Part shown: positions 49,254-58,327 of the stretch, in pieces | Layout of the letters: every line of letters starts with the position of its first letter | How positions within the stretch are numbered: the first letter of the stretch is position 1 | Assembly (NCBI GenBank): GCA_965242905.1 | Contig: CBDETM010000002.1 | Span: forward strand, 2,542,001 to 2,606,000 | Origin: Bin5 sp965242905 | GTDB lineage: Bacteria; Chloroflexota; Anaerolineae; Caldilineales; Caldilineaceae | DNA: 64,000 nt | Direction of reading: 5' to 3' | Position numbers and translations under genes: made by a program | Notes under the pieces: model-generated | What the model was told of the DNA's origin: nothing | Seen by the model: the letters and a program-made list of their open reading frames with translations, nothing else | Databases searched by the model: none

Positions 49254-50582
49254 TTACGAGTTGACGAGGGCGGTCGACTCTTCGGCGAGCTGGCCGAGAA
49301 TCTCCTCGACGGGGCGAGTTGCCAGGACCATCTCATCCCAGGCCACGTTCCAGTAGGTGTTGATCCACTCGGACTCTTTGGGGCTGGTGCGATAGGTGCG
49401 CAGAATCGGGCGGATGGCCTCGTAGACCTCGGTATCCTCCCATTCGTAGACGGTCGCCGGCGCGACGCGCTTGATCGACGGGAAGCGGCCGCCGCCGATC
49501 TTGGCATAGATGCTGGCCGCGGCTTCGGAGAAGGAGCGCTCCTTGTACCAGGCCCAGGCCGGATCGACGTTGCCGGGGCTGCTGGAGAAGTAGAAGGAGT
49601 TGAGCGCGGCGACGGAGTACTGTCCGCTCGGCCCCGTGGGGAAGGGTACCATGCCGATATCGAAGAGATCGGGCGCGCCGTCCTGCACGATGGTGCGCGT
49701 GTACCACTGGCCGGCCATGGTGGCCATGGAGCGGCCGTTGGTATAGCTGATCGGCTGCTCGGTAGTGCTGGAGCCGGGCAGCGGGGTCAGCCCCTCAAGG
49801 TAGAACTGCTGGATCCACTTCCAGAGGGCGACGTTTTCCTCGTTGTCCATGAGACTGGCGGAGAAGTCGTCGTTCCACTGCTCTGTGCCCCAGGCCCAGG
49901 CCAGCATGACGTAGACGGAGACGCTGCGCCCCGACCCCATCTCGTAGCCGTAGATGGGCACGCCGTCCTGTTCGCTGGTGAACTCTTTGGCGAACTGGTA
50001 CCAGGCGTCGTAGTCCCAGTCACCGTTTACGTTCATCTCCTTGGGCGTGGTGGCGCCTGCCTCGTTGACCGCCGAGAGGTTGTACCAGTGCAGCCAGCCG
50101 CTGATGAACCAGGCGAGGCCGAAGGTTTCGCCTTCGATGGTTTCCTTGGCGTAGTCGAAGAAGTCGTCGGCGGAGATCTCAGTATCGGCGTCGATCAGGT
50201 CGTCCAGCGGGCCGATGACGTTGTTCTCGATGAAGAGGGGCAGCCACTGCCAGTAACCGTAGATCACGTCATACTCGGAACCGCCGGCAATCGAGGTGAG
50301 CAGTTTTTCAGTGAAGCCGGCCCACGGCGCCTGTTCACGAATGATCTCATAGTCCGGGTATTTCTCGGTGAAATATTCGATGAACAACTGGTCGGCTTCA
50401 ACCCAGGCATCGGTGCCGGTGGGGTCGTAGTCGAAGATGTAGGCGGTTTGCTTCTCCGCCATCATGGAGCCATCGTCCATGGCGCCGTCCTGTGCGACGG
50501 GCGCGCACGCGGCAAGTGCCAACCCCGTGCCGGCCAGGCCGGCGTTGCGCATGAACTCGCGTCGACTGAGTCGCTTGGTCAT
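49254..50582 (-). CDS. Extracellular sugar-binding protein with twin-arginine lipoprotein signal
   Basis: A 442-residue family 1 solute-binding protein with AAGGAG upstream. The signal combines SRREFMRNAGLAGTGLALAA, with a twin-arginine motif, and a lipobox LAAC, giving a Tat-exported lipoprotein. The mature protein has the two-lobe features GGSEYDVIYGYWQWLPLFIE (metal/sugar cleft) and NGRSMATMAGQWYTRTI, and the closing region of the family. It delivers a carbohydrate to the two CUT1 permeases downstream and heads the minus-strand operon. Confidence 0.93.
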   Translation of the reverse strand: MTKRLSRREFMRNAGLAGTGLALAACAPVAQDGAMDDGSMMAEKQTAYIFDYDPTGTDAWVEADQLFIEYFTEKYPDYEIIREQAPWAGFTEKLLTSIAGGSEYDVIYGYWQWLPLFIENNVIGPLDDLIDADTEISADDFFDYAKETIEGETFGLAWFISGWLHWYNLSAVNEAGATTPKEMNVNGDWDYDAWYQFAKEFTSEQDGVPIYGYEMGSGRSVSVYVMLAWAWGTEQWNDDFSASLMDNEENVALWKWIQQFYLEGLTPLPGSSTTEQPISYTNGRSMATMAGQWYTRTIVQDGAPDLFDIGMVPFPTGPSGQYSVAALNSFYFSSSPGNVDPAWAWYKERSFSEAAASIYAKIGGGRFPSIKRVAPATVYEWEDTEVYEAIRPILRTYRTSPKESEWINTYWNVAWDEMVLATRPVEEILGQLAEESTALVNS

Positions 50583-51289
50583 TGTGTCTGTCTCCTTCTT
50601 TGAATGGAAAGGGAATCAGGATATGGCGAAGAGAACTCTACACAGAATGAAGGTGTGCCGGGCGAACGGTTGTCTGGGCAACGATGTTGTGTTTGGCATG
50701 AACACGTGCGCGAGAGCCGGCGCAGGGGATGGTGGCGGAGTTGGCGCGTGTACAGGGAGACGAAGGTTGTGCGCTGCGCTGCCCCTGGGTCATCGGCATG
50801 GGAATCGGTGAAGCGGTCGGACAGCGGCGTCCCAAAACTGAATGGTGAGCATTATCGCACCGCGGCCGTGAACGCGCAAACTGGGTCAGGGGAATCGGGG
50901 TTCAAGCGCCGGCCGCCGCTGCGGTGCAGTACGTGCGGGGACGGAGGGGTAGAAGGCCTTCTTTTCAGGACAAATGTCTATTCTCAGGGGGCTGGGTCGT
51001 TTGGCTAGGAGGTCTGGGAATTGACGGGACGATGGTGGAGTCAGCTTGGCATATCTCGCGCTCATGGAAGGCATGGCCGGATCGCCTGCGCCCGCAGAAG
51101 AGGGTCCATGGTCTCAAGCTGTAGCCGGCGTCTGCCGGATTTGAAAGGGGATGAAATGAAGTTCAGTTCGATGGCCTCGAGAGCTGTGTCACAGAATGAG
51201 GTGTGCACTGGCGCCGGGGAAATTCCCCCAAAATGTATAAGATGGATCGGAACTGAAGCAAAAAGTCGCCTAAATCGGTCCATTTTAGC
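50583..51289. other. Divergent intergenic region
   Basis: About 700 bp between the divergent binding-protein gene and the LRR gene, without a convincing gene in either direction. It contains a candidate minus-strand promoter (50851-50879). Open frames present here have unnatural composition (Arg/Gly/Ser-rich) and no ribosome site. Confidence 0.6.
50851..50879 (-). promoter_or_regulatory. Candidate promoter for the sugar importer operon
   Basis: On the minus strand TTGCGC (50879-50874) and GATAAT (50856-50851) with a 17-base spacer, about 270 bases upstream of the binding-protein start. The long leader that would result leaves room for regulation. Four of six and five of six consensus matches. 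Confidence 0.4.
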
Positions 51290-51319
51290 ATGACAAAATC
51301 TGTACACCCCCACTATAAT
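51290..51319 (+). promoter_or_regulatory. Strong candidate sigma-70 promoter for the LRR gene
   Basis: ATGACA (51290-51295) and a perfect TATAAT (51314-51319) separated by 18 bases, in a locally AT-rich patch. Transcription would begin near 51326, giving a leader of about 270 bases before the LRR start codon. Confidence 0.65.
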
Positions 51320-51325
51320 AGTTAA

Positions 51326-51598
51326 GAACAGTTGAAACAGCCTTCCGGCAGACGGTGTTCCAGTCTGTTCTCGCATTCTTCCGAAACAGGCCCAAAGGCT
51401 GGGCCGTCCTGAAAGCTTCCACTCCTGCAAATCATTCTCTTTCCGGTGGTATTCGCTAAGCGGAATCTATCGGCTTACCCATGTGCACGGTGAAGGAATC
51501 GCAGCCAGGGGCTGCCCGTCGCATTCCCGCCACTGTGAAGAAGGATGAGCCGCTGAAATCTGTCAAACGGAAAAACCAACTGCGAAGGACCAGGTGCC
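51326..51598 (+). promoter_or_regulatory. Long, potentially structured 5' leader of the LRR gene
   Basis: About 270 untranslated bases. They can form several hairpins: GGCCCAAAGGCTGGGCC (51388-51404), and GGAATCGC...GCATTCC enclosing AGCC/GGCT (about 51496-51529). The string TTCCCGCCACTGTGA resembles a piece of the cobalamin riboswitch core, but the required GGTG-paired P5 hairpin and final B12 box were not found. The leader ends with AAGGACCAGG before the ATG. A regulatory RNA is possible; identity unknown. Confidence 0.35.
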
Positions 51599-54500
51599 AT
51601 GCAGCCGACGAAAGTCCGTACGTTTTTCTTTCCCGGGATCTTACGAAAAGCCCTGGTTTTGTTGTCGATGTTCATTCTCATCTTGTCGCAACGGGCCTCG
51701 GCACAACAGACAGCGACGGAATCTACGCCTGCTACCCCGTCGCTGACCGTGCAAGCCAGCGGCGGTTCGGTAGAGCTGTCCTGGGTGTCGGTTCCGGGTG
51801 CAACACGCTATGAGTTGTGGGTGTGGGACAGGATCAACGGCGGGCGGCAGATAGGCGGTGACAGCCTGACAGGCACGACCTACACCCACTCGACAGTAAC
51901 GGAAGGGACGACATACTACTACGCCATCCGCGCCGTGAACGCTGCGGGCGCGACAAGCGCATGGTCAGGTTATGAATCGGTGACAACTGCTGCGGCCTCT
52001 GTCCCAACGACTGCGCCGTCTGCCCCATTACTGACCGCGCAGGCCGGCATCAGGACGGTCAATCTGTCCTGGGAGTCGGTGCTTGGCGCAGTACGCTATG
52101 AACTGTGGGCGTGGGATAGCGTCAACCGTTGGCGGCAGATAGGCGGAGACAGTCTGACGGGGACGGCCTACACTCACGTAGAAGTCACGGTAGGGACGGC
52201 GTACCATTATACGAGCCGCGCCGTGAACGCGGCGGGTGAGAAGAGTGCATGGTCAGAGTATGTGTCTGCAACGCCGCGGCAGGAGCAGCAACATACAGCA
52301 ACACCTACGGCTACGCCGACGCCCACAGTAAGGACGCAGACACGGCAAGATCCGCAACATACAGCAACACCTACGGCTACACCGACAGCCACGCCGTTGC
52401 CTGCGCCGGTACTGTCCGCGCAGACGACGGCGAGCGGCGTGGAACTGAGCTGGACCGCCGTGACGGGCGCGGTCCGCTACGTACTGTGGGAATGGGGCAG
52501 CGCCAACGAATGGCGGCAGATTGGAGGAAATTCCCTGACCGGCACGTCCTTCACCCATGCCGACGTTGTCGCCGGGACGACCTACTGGTACGCTCTCCGC
52601 GCTTTGAACGCCTCCGGCCATGGAGGCGCGATTACGCCGTATCTGGCTGTTACGATTCCTGCTCAGTCGCAACAGCAGCAGGAAGCAACAGCCACGCCCA
52701 CGGCAACGGTGGATGCTTCGACCGTTATTTCTCCAACAGTCGCGGAAAGAAATGCACTGGTAGCTCTCTATAACGCAACGGACGGCGCCAACTGGGAGAA
52801 TAATGCCAACTGGCTGAGCGACCATCCCGTTGGTACCTGGTATGGCGTCGACACCGACGAAGATGGCTTCGTTTACCGTCTCGATCTCAGAGGAACTGAT
52901 CAGGACGTAGGAAACAATCTGTATGGTTCAATTCCTTCAGAGCTCGGCCAGCTCTCCAGACTTGAGTACCTGGTCCTCAGAGGAAACAGGCTGTACGGTT
53001 CAATTCCCTCGGAGCTCGGCCAACTCTCCAAGCTCAAAAACCTGCAGTTGCAAAACAATGATCTCAGCGGGGCGCTCCCGTCCTCGCTGGGTAACCTGGC
53101 AAGTCTGGAAGGGATGTACCTCTCCGACAATAACCTCAGCGGGACGATCCCGTCCTCTCTGGGTAACCTTTCCAATCTGCAACACCTCGTTCTGGCGAAG
53201 AGCGAGCAGTTGAGCGGGTCGATCCCATCCTCGCTGGGCAACCTGACCAAACTGAAGAGATTGATGATCACCGAATCGAAAGTGAGCGGCCAGATCCCAT
53301 CCTCGCTGGGCAACCTCGCCAGCCTTGAGGAACTGTATCTCATTAACAACCTGCTCGGTGGAGCCATACCGTCGGAATTGGGCAACCTTTCCCAACTGAA
53401 GTTTCTGAATCTTTCGGCCAACCTACTGAATGGATCAATCCCATCGGCGCTGAGCAACCTGTCCAATCTGCAGACACTGGACCTCGGCCTCAATCGCCTG
53501 ACCGGGTCAATCCCGTCAGAGCTGGGCAGCCTGTCCAATCTGACATCTCTGACCCTCCACTACAATATGCTGAGCGGGTCAATCCCATCAGCCATATCCA
53601 ACCTCCCCAAACTGGCATACCTGATCCTTACAGACAACCGGTTGAGCGGGACGGTTCCTTCGCATCTGAGCGGCCTTTCCACGCTGAAGCATCTGTTCCT
53701 TGACACCAATCGGTTCAGCGGGTCCATCCCTTCATCGCTGGGCAGCCTCTCCTCACTCAGTTGGCTGGCTCTCTCCGACAATCAGCTCACCGGGTCCATC
53801 CCTTCATCGCTTGGCAACCTCTCCTCTCTCATTTGGCTGCAGCTTGCCAACAATCAGCTGACTGGAGAAGTGCCGTCATCTCTGGCAGACCTGCCCAAGC
53901 TGAGCGGCCTGCATCTCGCAGGCAACGCGCTTACCGGATGCCTGCCTTCCGGTCTCAGAGACGTTCCCGTCAGTGATCTGGATGAAACCGGTCTGATATT
54001 CTGCGGGGACCCGACCCATACCCCAACCGCGACGCCAACGATCACCCCTACGCCAGATCCCAACGCGACCGCGACGCCCACCCCGACCCATACCGCGACG
54101 TCAACGATTACCCCTACCCCAACGATCACCCCTACGCCAACGGTAACCGCGACGCCAACGATCACCCCTACACCAGATCCCGACGCGACCGCGACACCCA
54201 CACCAACCGTTACGCCTACGCCTACGGCCGACAACGAATCACCCCCTGTCAGTCCGGACAGAGCGGTGCTTGTCGCGTTCTACAACGCCACCGGAGGCCC
54301 CAACTGGACTCGAGACGGCAACTGGCTGAGCGACCTGCCCCTTAGTTCCTGGTATGGCGTTACAACAAACGCGGCCGGCCGCGTCACGGGCATCCTCTTA
54401 AACGTCAACAATATAACCGGCACGATTCCATCCGGACTGAGTCAGCTCACAAGTCTGGAGTCACTCTCGTTGGCTTCCAACAATCTGAGTGGAGCCATTC

Positions 54501-55069
54501 CTGGTGGACTGGGAACTCTCTCCAGCCTCACCAAGCTCGCTCTCCATGGAAATGACCTGACTGGGGGGATCCCAACGCAGCTGGGGAATCTCTCCGCATT
54601 GCAATCTCTCAACCTCGCACACAATGACTTGACCGGCTCCATCCCATCGCAGCTGGGAAACCTCACCAATCTGAAGTGGTTTTACCTCTATCATACCAAG
54701 GTTAGCGGGAGCATCCCGTCCCAACTGGGCAACCTTTCCAGCCTGGAGATCATGTACTTTACAAACAACGATCTGTCCGGTTCCATTCCTTCCGCGTTGG
54801 GCAACCTCTCAAACCTGAAGGCCCTCCGTCTTCATGGAAACGAGCTGAGCGGGAGCATCCCGTCCCAACTGGGGAACCTTTCAAACCTGGAAACCCTGCA
54901 ACTTGCAAACAACGATCTGACCGGTTCTATTCCGTCGCAGTTGGGCAACCTTTCCAACCTTACGCGGCTGACTCTGTCGGGAAACCAGCTGACCGGTTGC
55001 ATCCCTCAGGCTCTGCAGAACGTGGAGAGTAACGACTTGGGCAGCCTTGGCCTGTCCTACTGTCAATAG
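51599..55069 (+). CDS. Large secreted FN3-LRR protein (plant-type leucine-rich repeats)
   Basis: A 1156-residue secreted protein. The signal peptide (1-36) ends RASA-QQ. Three fibronectin-III-like domains (about 45-130, 140-225, 268-355) each contain a GxxYELWxWDxxNxWRQIGG-like core and an STYYYxIRAVNAAG-like strand; Thr/Pro-Ala linkers separate them. Then come an LRR cap (ALYNATDGANWENNANWLSD), 15 repeats of 24 residues (LxxLxLxxNxLSGSIPSxLGNLSx), a long Thr/Pro linker with repeated TPTATPTITPTPDP, a second cap (AFYNATGGPNWTRDGNWLSD) and nine more repeats. There is no anchor at the C-terminus. This is a eukaryote-like adhesion or binding protein; ligand unknown. A strong terminator follows. 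Confidence 0.92.
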   Translation: MQPTKVRTFFFPGILRKALVLLSMFILILSQRASAQQTATESTPATPSLTVQASGGSVELSWVSVPGATRYELWVWDRINGGRQIGGDSLTGTTYTHSTVTEGTTYYYAIRAVNAAGATSAWSGYESVTTAAASVPTTAPSAPLLTAQAGIRTVNLSWESVLGAVRYELWAWDSVNRWRQIGGDSLTGTAYTHVEVTVGTAYHYTSRAVNAAGEKSAWSEYVSATPRQEQQHTATPTATPTPTVRTQTRQDPQHTATPTATPTATPLPAPVLSAQTTASGVELSWTAVTGAVRYVLWEWGSANEWRQIGGNSLTGTSFTHADVVAGTTYWYALRALNASGHGGAITPYLAVTIPAQSQQQQEATATPTATVDASTVISPTVAERNALVALYNATDGANWENNANWLSDHPVGTWYGVDTDEDGFVYRLDLRGTDQDVGNNLYGSIPSELGQLSRLEYLVLRGNRLYGSIPSELGQLSKLKNLQLQNNDLSGALPSSLGNLASLEGMYLSDNNLSGTIPSSLGNLSNLQHLVLAKSEQLSGSIPSSLGNLTKLKRLMITESKVSGQIPSSLGNLASLEELYLINNLLGGAIPSELGNLSQLKFLNLSANLLNGSIPSALSNLSNLQTLDLGLNRLTGSIPSELGSLSNLTSLTLHYNMLSGSIPSAISNLPKLAYLILTDNRLSGTVPSHLSGLSTLKHLFLDTNRFSGSIPSSLGSLSSLSWLALSDNQLTGSIPSSLGNLSSLIWLQLANNQLTGEVPSSLADLPKLSGLHLAGNALTGCLPSGLRDVPVSDLDETGLIFCGDPTHTPTATPTITPTPDPNATATPTPTHTATSTITPTPTITPTPTVTATPTITPTPDPDATATPTPTVTPTPTADNESPPVSPDRAVLVAFYNATGGPNWTRDGNWLSDLPLSSWYGVTTNAAGRVTGILLNVNNITGTIPSGLSQLTSLESLSLASNNLSGAIPGGLGTLSSLTKLALHGNDLTGGIPTQLGNLSALQSLNLAHNDLTGSIPSQLGNLTNLKWFYLYHTKVSGSIPSQLGNLSSLEIMYFTNNDLSGSIPSALGNLSNLKALRLHGNELSGSIPSQLGNLSNLETLQLANNDLTGSIPSQLGNLSNLTRLTLSGNQLTGCIPQALQNVESNDLGSLGLSYCQ

Positions 55070-55092
55070 CCAAGCCATCTGCGCAAGACAGC

Positions 55093-55133
55093 AGCCGCCC
55101 TGTCCCGGAACTGCCGGGGCTGGGCGGTTTTTT
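55093..55133 (+). terminator. Rho-independent terminator after LRR gene
   Basis: Nested stem AGCCGCCC..GGGCGGT with inner CCCGG/CCGGG, followed by TTTTTTGTTT. It starts 24 bp after the LRR stop and is among the clearest terminators in the window. Confidence 0.88.
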
Positions 55134-55528
55134 GTTTGGGATCGAGGGCTCTGCCGGGGGGGGGCAGGCGAAAGCTGCGGTCGCAGGTACTGCAGCAGTG
55201 GTGGGCAATGGAGGATGAGTGCATGGGTAGTACACTCAAACTGGTCGAGTGAACTACCGGAATCGGTAGTTTGAGGCGGGACAACCCCTGCGTGAATCGG
55301 TTAAGGTTTTGGGGCAGAAGCAGCACATTCGCCAGCTGTCGGACATCTCTATAGATAGACCAGCCTGGCTGCAGGGCGTTTTCGTCCGCAGGCATGAAAT
55401 GGGCAGACCCCTGCCCTCTTCCAGGATGCACAGGGGAGATGGAACCGGGCAAAACCATGATGCGTTCGGCCTGCTACGAACCGATGACGTCGATGGAAGC
55501 GCAGCACGATTACCCGGGAGAACGATCA
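55134..55528 (+). other. Intergenic leader before the fourfold repeat gene
   Basis: About 395 bp with no convincing gene. It contains the perfect palindrome AACTACCG-GAAT-CGGTAGTT (55252-55271), which could be an operator or small hairpin. No good sigma-70 promoter was seen. It ends with CGGGAGAACG, the ribosome site of the next gene. Confidence 0.5.
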
Positions 55529-57868
55529 ATGAAGATTAGAGTCTTCGCCCAAGTCCTTGTCTTTGCACTGCTCATCGCCTCAGTGTCAAGACCCGCACTT
55601 GCTGAAAGTCCTCAGCCCAACCAGCATTCCACCGCATCGGACGGTACGCCCAGCCAGTGCGAGGCGGTGGAACCGGTTACGCCGGGCGACACCGTAACCG
55701 ATGACCACTCAGACGTGTCCGCCGCGCACATAGACATTACCGAAGTCAACACCTCACTGTCCGGCGAGACATTGACAGTTGTATTTCATCTGCGAGATCT
55801 TCCGGAGAGCCTGACGTTCGACAGAAAAGGGCTTGGAGAAGACACAATGGAGTACAGCTGGCAGGTCGCAATCGATGTTGACAACGACCGGGAAACAGGC
55901 GACGGCGGGTTCGAATACCTGCTGTCGGCCTATCACATCACAGACCTGTCAGAAGGCAAGGATGAACTGTTCTCCCCAATCGGGGAGATCGTGGAGGCAA
56001 GCACCTGGGAAGTGCATCCCATGAGTTTTTCTTCAATTGAGGATGCCAGCGTTGAGATATCTGCCGAGGCGGACACGATAACGATCACGGGCCAAATACC
56101 AGGCATCACATCAGAATCGCGCCTCACATTCGAAACTTTCGATGCGCAGAGCGGCATCGATCATGTAACATGTCTTGCTCCATACAGGACCTACCTCGGA
56201 CCCCTGCAGTGCGGGTCCGGCGGGGTAGCAATCACACCAGGCCAAACTGCAGTTGACCAGAGCGAAGACGCGAAGCAGGGGTATATCGATATAATCGAGG
56301 TCAGCTCCTCTTTGTCCGGGGAGACGCTGACAGTCGTATTCCATCTCAGAGACGTGCCGGAGACGCTGACGTTCAATCGATCGGGGATTCGGGAAAATCT
56401 GATGGAGTACAGCTGGGAGGCGCTCATCAATGTAGACAACGATATGGAGAATGGTGACGGCGGGTATGATTACCTTCTGTCCGCCTACCATATCGTGCGT
56501 CTGGTAGATAAAGGGAACAATTCGCAGGTGACCATAGAGGACCAGGCCAAGGCCAGCATCTGGACAATGGAACCGGGGCGTATCATGGCGCAGCAGGACG
56601 CCGGCCTTGAGGTGTCCGCCTCAGAGGACACGATCACGCTCACCGGTACGGTTCCCGGCATCACTTCGGAATCGCGTCTTTCATTCCGGACGTATGATTA
56701 TGGTCTTGCCCATGACTCTGACTCGGTTGGATGCCTGCCTTCAACGGTGGGAGATCCAGCCCCCACCCCGTGTAGTTCCGTTGAGGTGCTAACGCCGGGC
56801 GACACCGTAACCGATGACGTCTCCGATGTGTCAGCCGCGCACATAGACATTACGGAGATCAACACCTCGCTGTCCGGGGAGACACTGACGACTGTATTTC
56901 ATCTCAGAGATATTCCGGAGAGTCTGACCTTCGACAGGAAAGGTGTACCGGAGAATGCGCTGGAGTACAACTGGGAGGTGTCGATCGATGTGGAGGGCGA
57001 TGGCAGGTACGAATACACCCTGGCCGCCAATCATTTTGTGCATCCTTCCAATCTTGGGAACGACAGAATCGCATCGATCGCAACGACGGGAATCGTGCAG
57101 GCCAATACCTGGGAGCGGGATCCGACTGGCGCTTCGATGCTCGCCGACGCCAGCATGGAGGTATCTACGCAAGACAAGACGATAACGCTCTCCGGCGATA
57201 TTCCTGGGATCACGGCGGCGTCACGGCTTGCATTCGAGACCTACGACTATTTCGATGGCTCCGACGCAGTGGGGTGCCAGGCCTCCTCGCGCCCGAGCAG
57301 GTTTTCCAACGCCTGTACTCCGGTTGAGGGTGCGATTGTGCCGGGTGAGACGGTGACTGACGGCGTCTCAGACGACTTGGCCGCGCACATTGATATTACG
57401 GAGGTCAGTACCGCCCTGGTCGGTGAAACGCTTGCCGTGATATTCCAACTCAGGAACCTCCCGCACAGCCTGGTGTTTGACAGAACAGGCGTGGACAGGA
57501 GGGTCATTGAGTATTACTGGAGGGTACTGATCGATCTGGACCGCAACCCGGAAACAGGGACCGACGGGTTCGAATACGCGCTATCCGCCAGCCATGCAGT
57601 GCAGTCACATAGCGAAGGAAACAATGCGGCCGCATCGATCGGGAGCAAGATCCAGGCCGGTACCTGGAAGACGCATGGCGGCGATGGCTACATGCAGCAT
57701 GGGGAGTCAATCGTAGTGGTCTCTGCCGATGCCAACACGATAACGCTTGTCGGGAACATCCCCGGAATCACGCCCGATGCCCGATTTGAGTTCGAGGCAC
57801 ACGACTTCCTTGAGGGTACCGAGCGAATCGGCTGTCTACTCTCGTCGCTATCGGGGAACGCCGAGTAG
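55529..57868 (+). CDS. Secreted protein of four tandem 180-190-residue repeats
   Basis: A 779-residue secreted protein. The ATG at 55529 (CGGGAG upstream) yields a signal peptide ending RPALA-ES; longer frames lack one. Four repeats cover residues about 44-224, 226-412, 413-592 and 594-779. Each opens with Cys and TPGDTVTDDxSDVSAAHIDI, continues ITEVNTSLSGETLTVVFHLR, then DxPESLTFDRKG, YSWEVxIDVDND, GDGGFEYLLSAYHI, DTITITGxIPGIT, and closes with a second Cys (IGC/VGC). The Cys pair suggests a disulfide per repeat; the DVDND/TGDGG region looks calcium-binding. I do not recognise a family. It follows the LRR gene and may be part of the same surface programme. Confidence 0.85.
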   Translation: MKIRVFAQVLVFALLIASVSRPALAESPQPNQHSTASDGTPSQCEAVEPVTPGDTVTDDHSDVSAAHIDITEVNTSLSGETLTVVFHLRDLPESLTFDRKGLGEDTMEYSWQVAIDVDNDRETGDGGFEYLLSAYHITDLSEGKDELFSPIGEIVEASTWEVHPMSFSSIEDASVEISAEADTITITGQIPGITSESRLTFETFDAQSGIDHVTCLAPYRTYLGPLQCGSGGVAITPGQTAVDQSEDAKQGYIDIIEVSSSLSGETLTVVFHLRDVPETLTFNRSGIRENLMEYSWEALINVDNDMENGDGGYDYLLSAYHIVRLVDKGNNSQVTIEDQAKASIWTMEPGRIMAQQDAGLEVSASEDTITLTGTVPGITSESRLSFRTYDYGLAHDSDSVGCLPSTVGDPAPTPCSSVEVLTPGDTVTDDVSDVSAAHIDITEINTSLSGETLTTVFHLRDIPESLTFDRKGVPENALEYNWEVSIDVEGDGRYEYTLAANHFVHPSNLGNDRIASIATTGIVQANTWERDPTGASMLADASMEVSTQDKTITLSGDIPGITAASRLAFETYDYFDGSDAVGCQASSRPSRFSNACTPVEGAIVPGETVTDGVSDDLAAHIDITEVSTALVGETLAVIFQLRNLPHSLVFDRTGVDRRVIEYYWRVLIDLDRNPETGTDGFEYALSASHAVQSHSEGNNAAASIGSKIQAGTWKTHGGDGYMQHGESIVVVSADANTITLVGNIPGITPDARFEFEAHDFLEGTERIGCLLSSLSGNAE

Positions 57869-58327
57869 GAATTCGAATCGGTCCGCAGTCTGCTCTACCT
57901 TAGTTCGCATAGGTATTTCGCAATACGGTAGACATCAGCCTCCATATGCTCTTCAGCGCGCCGCACTGTCCAAACAGGAAGTGCGGCGCGGTCATTTCCG
58001 GCCTGCAGCGCCTGCGGGGAACTCGTCGATCAGGATGGAAGTGCTGCCAGAGCAGGAGTGCCCCGGCTAGTGGAGAGAATCTGACCGCTTGACAAAGTTG
58101 GCGGCTTCTGATTAACTCTCGCAATACCTATGTTGTAATTCCTTCGTACTTCTTCTTGACAGCCTGCATGGCGCGCGTACCGCGTGTGGGTCTTCACTTG
58201 AGGATACGCCCTACTTCGCCGCTTTCGTACTGTTGTAACGCAGTTTTTTCGATCGCAAAGATACCCACGGTTGATTCCCCTTTCAAGAGGTGCGTAGTTT
58301 CTGCTGATCTGAACCGGTGCAGGAACA
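57869..58327 (+). other. Intergenic region with 11-bp-stem hairpin
   Basis: About 460 bp with no gene seen. At 57957-57990 the perfect inverted repeat CGCGCCGCACT / AGTGCGGCGCG with a 12-base loop may end transcription of the fourfold repeat gene, although no T-run follows. A TTGACA at 58084-58089 has only a weak -10 partner (TTAACT); it may be the importer promoter. Confidence 0.5.

Noticed and set aside
50604..51008. A 134-codon plus-strand frame in the divergent intergenic region
   Set aside because: Its start overlaps the ribosome-site region of the divergent binding-protein gene, composition is Arg/Gly/Ser-rich, and no fold is suggested.
51480..51598. Cobalamin riboswitch before the LRR gene (strings TTCCCGCCACTGTGA and CAGCCAGGGGCTGCC)
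   Set aside because: The order of elements is wrong, the GGTG-containing P5 hairpin does not form, and the AGCCAGG-like box precedes the CCCGCCACTG string instead of following it. The same bases fit a simple GGAAT/ATTCC hairpin. Kept only as a structured leader of unknown type.
52260..52400. CRISPR-like or minisatellite array in the LRR gene (repeated ACAGCAACACCTACGGCTAC)
   Set aside because: The repeats are in frame, encode Thr/Pro-Ala linkers between FN3 domains, and have no spacers of regular length. They are coding linker repeats.
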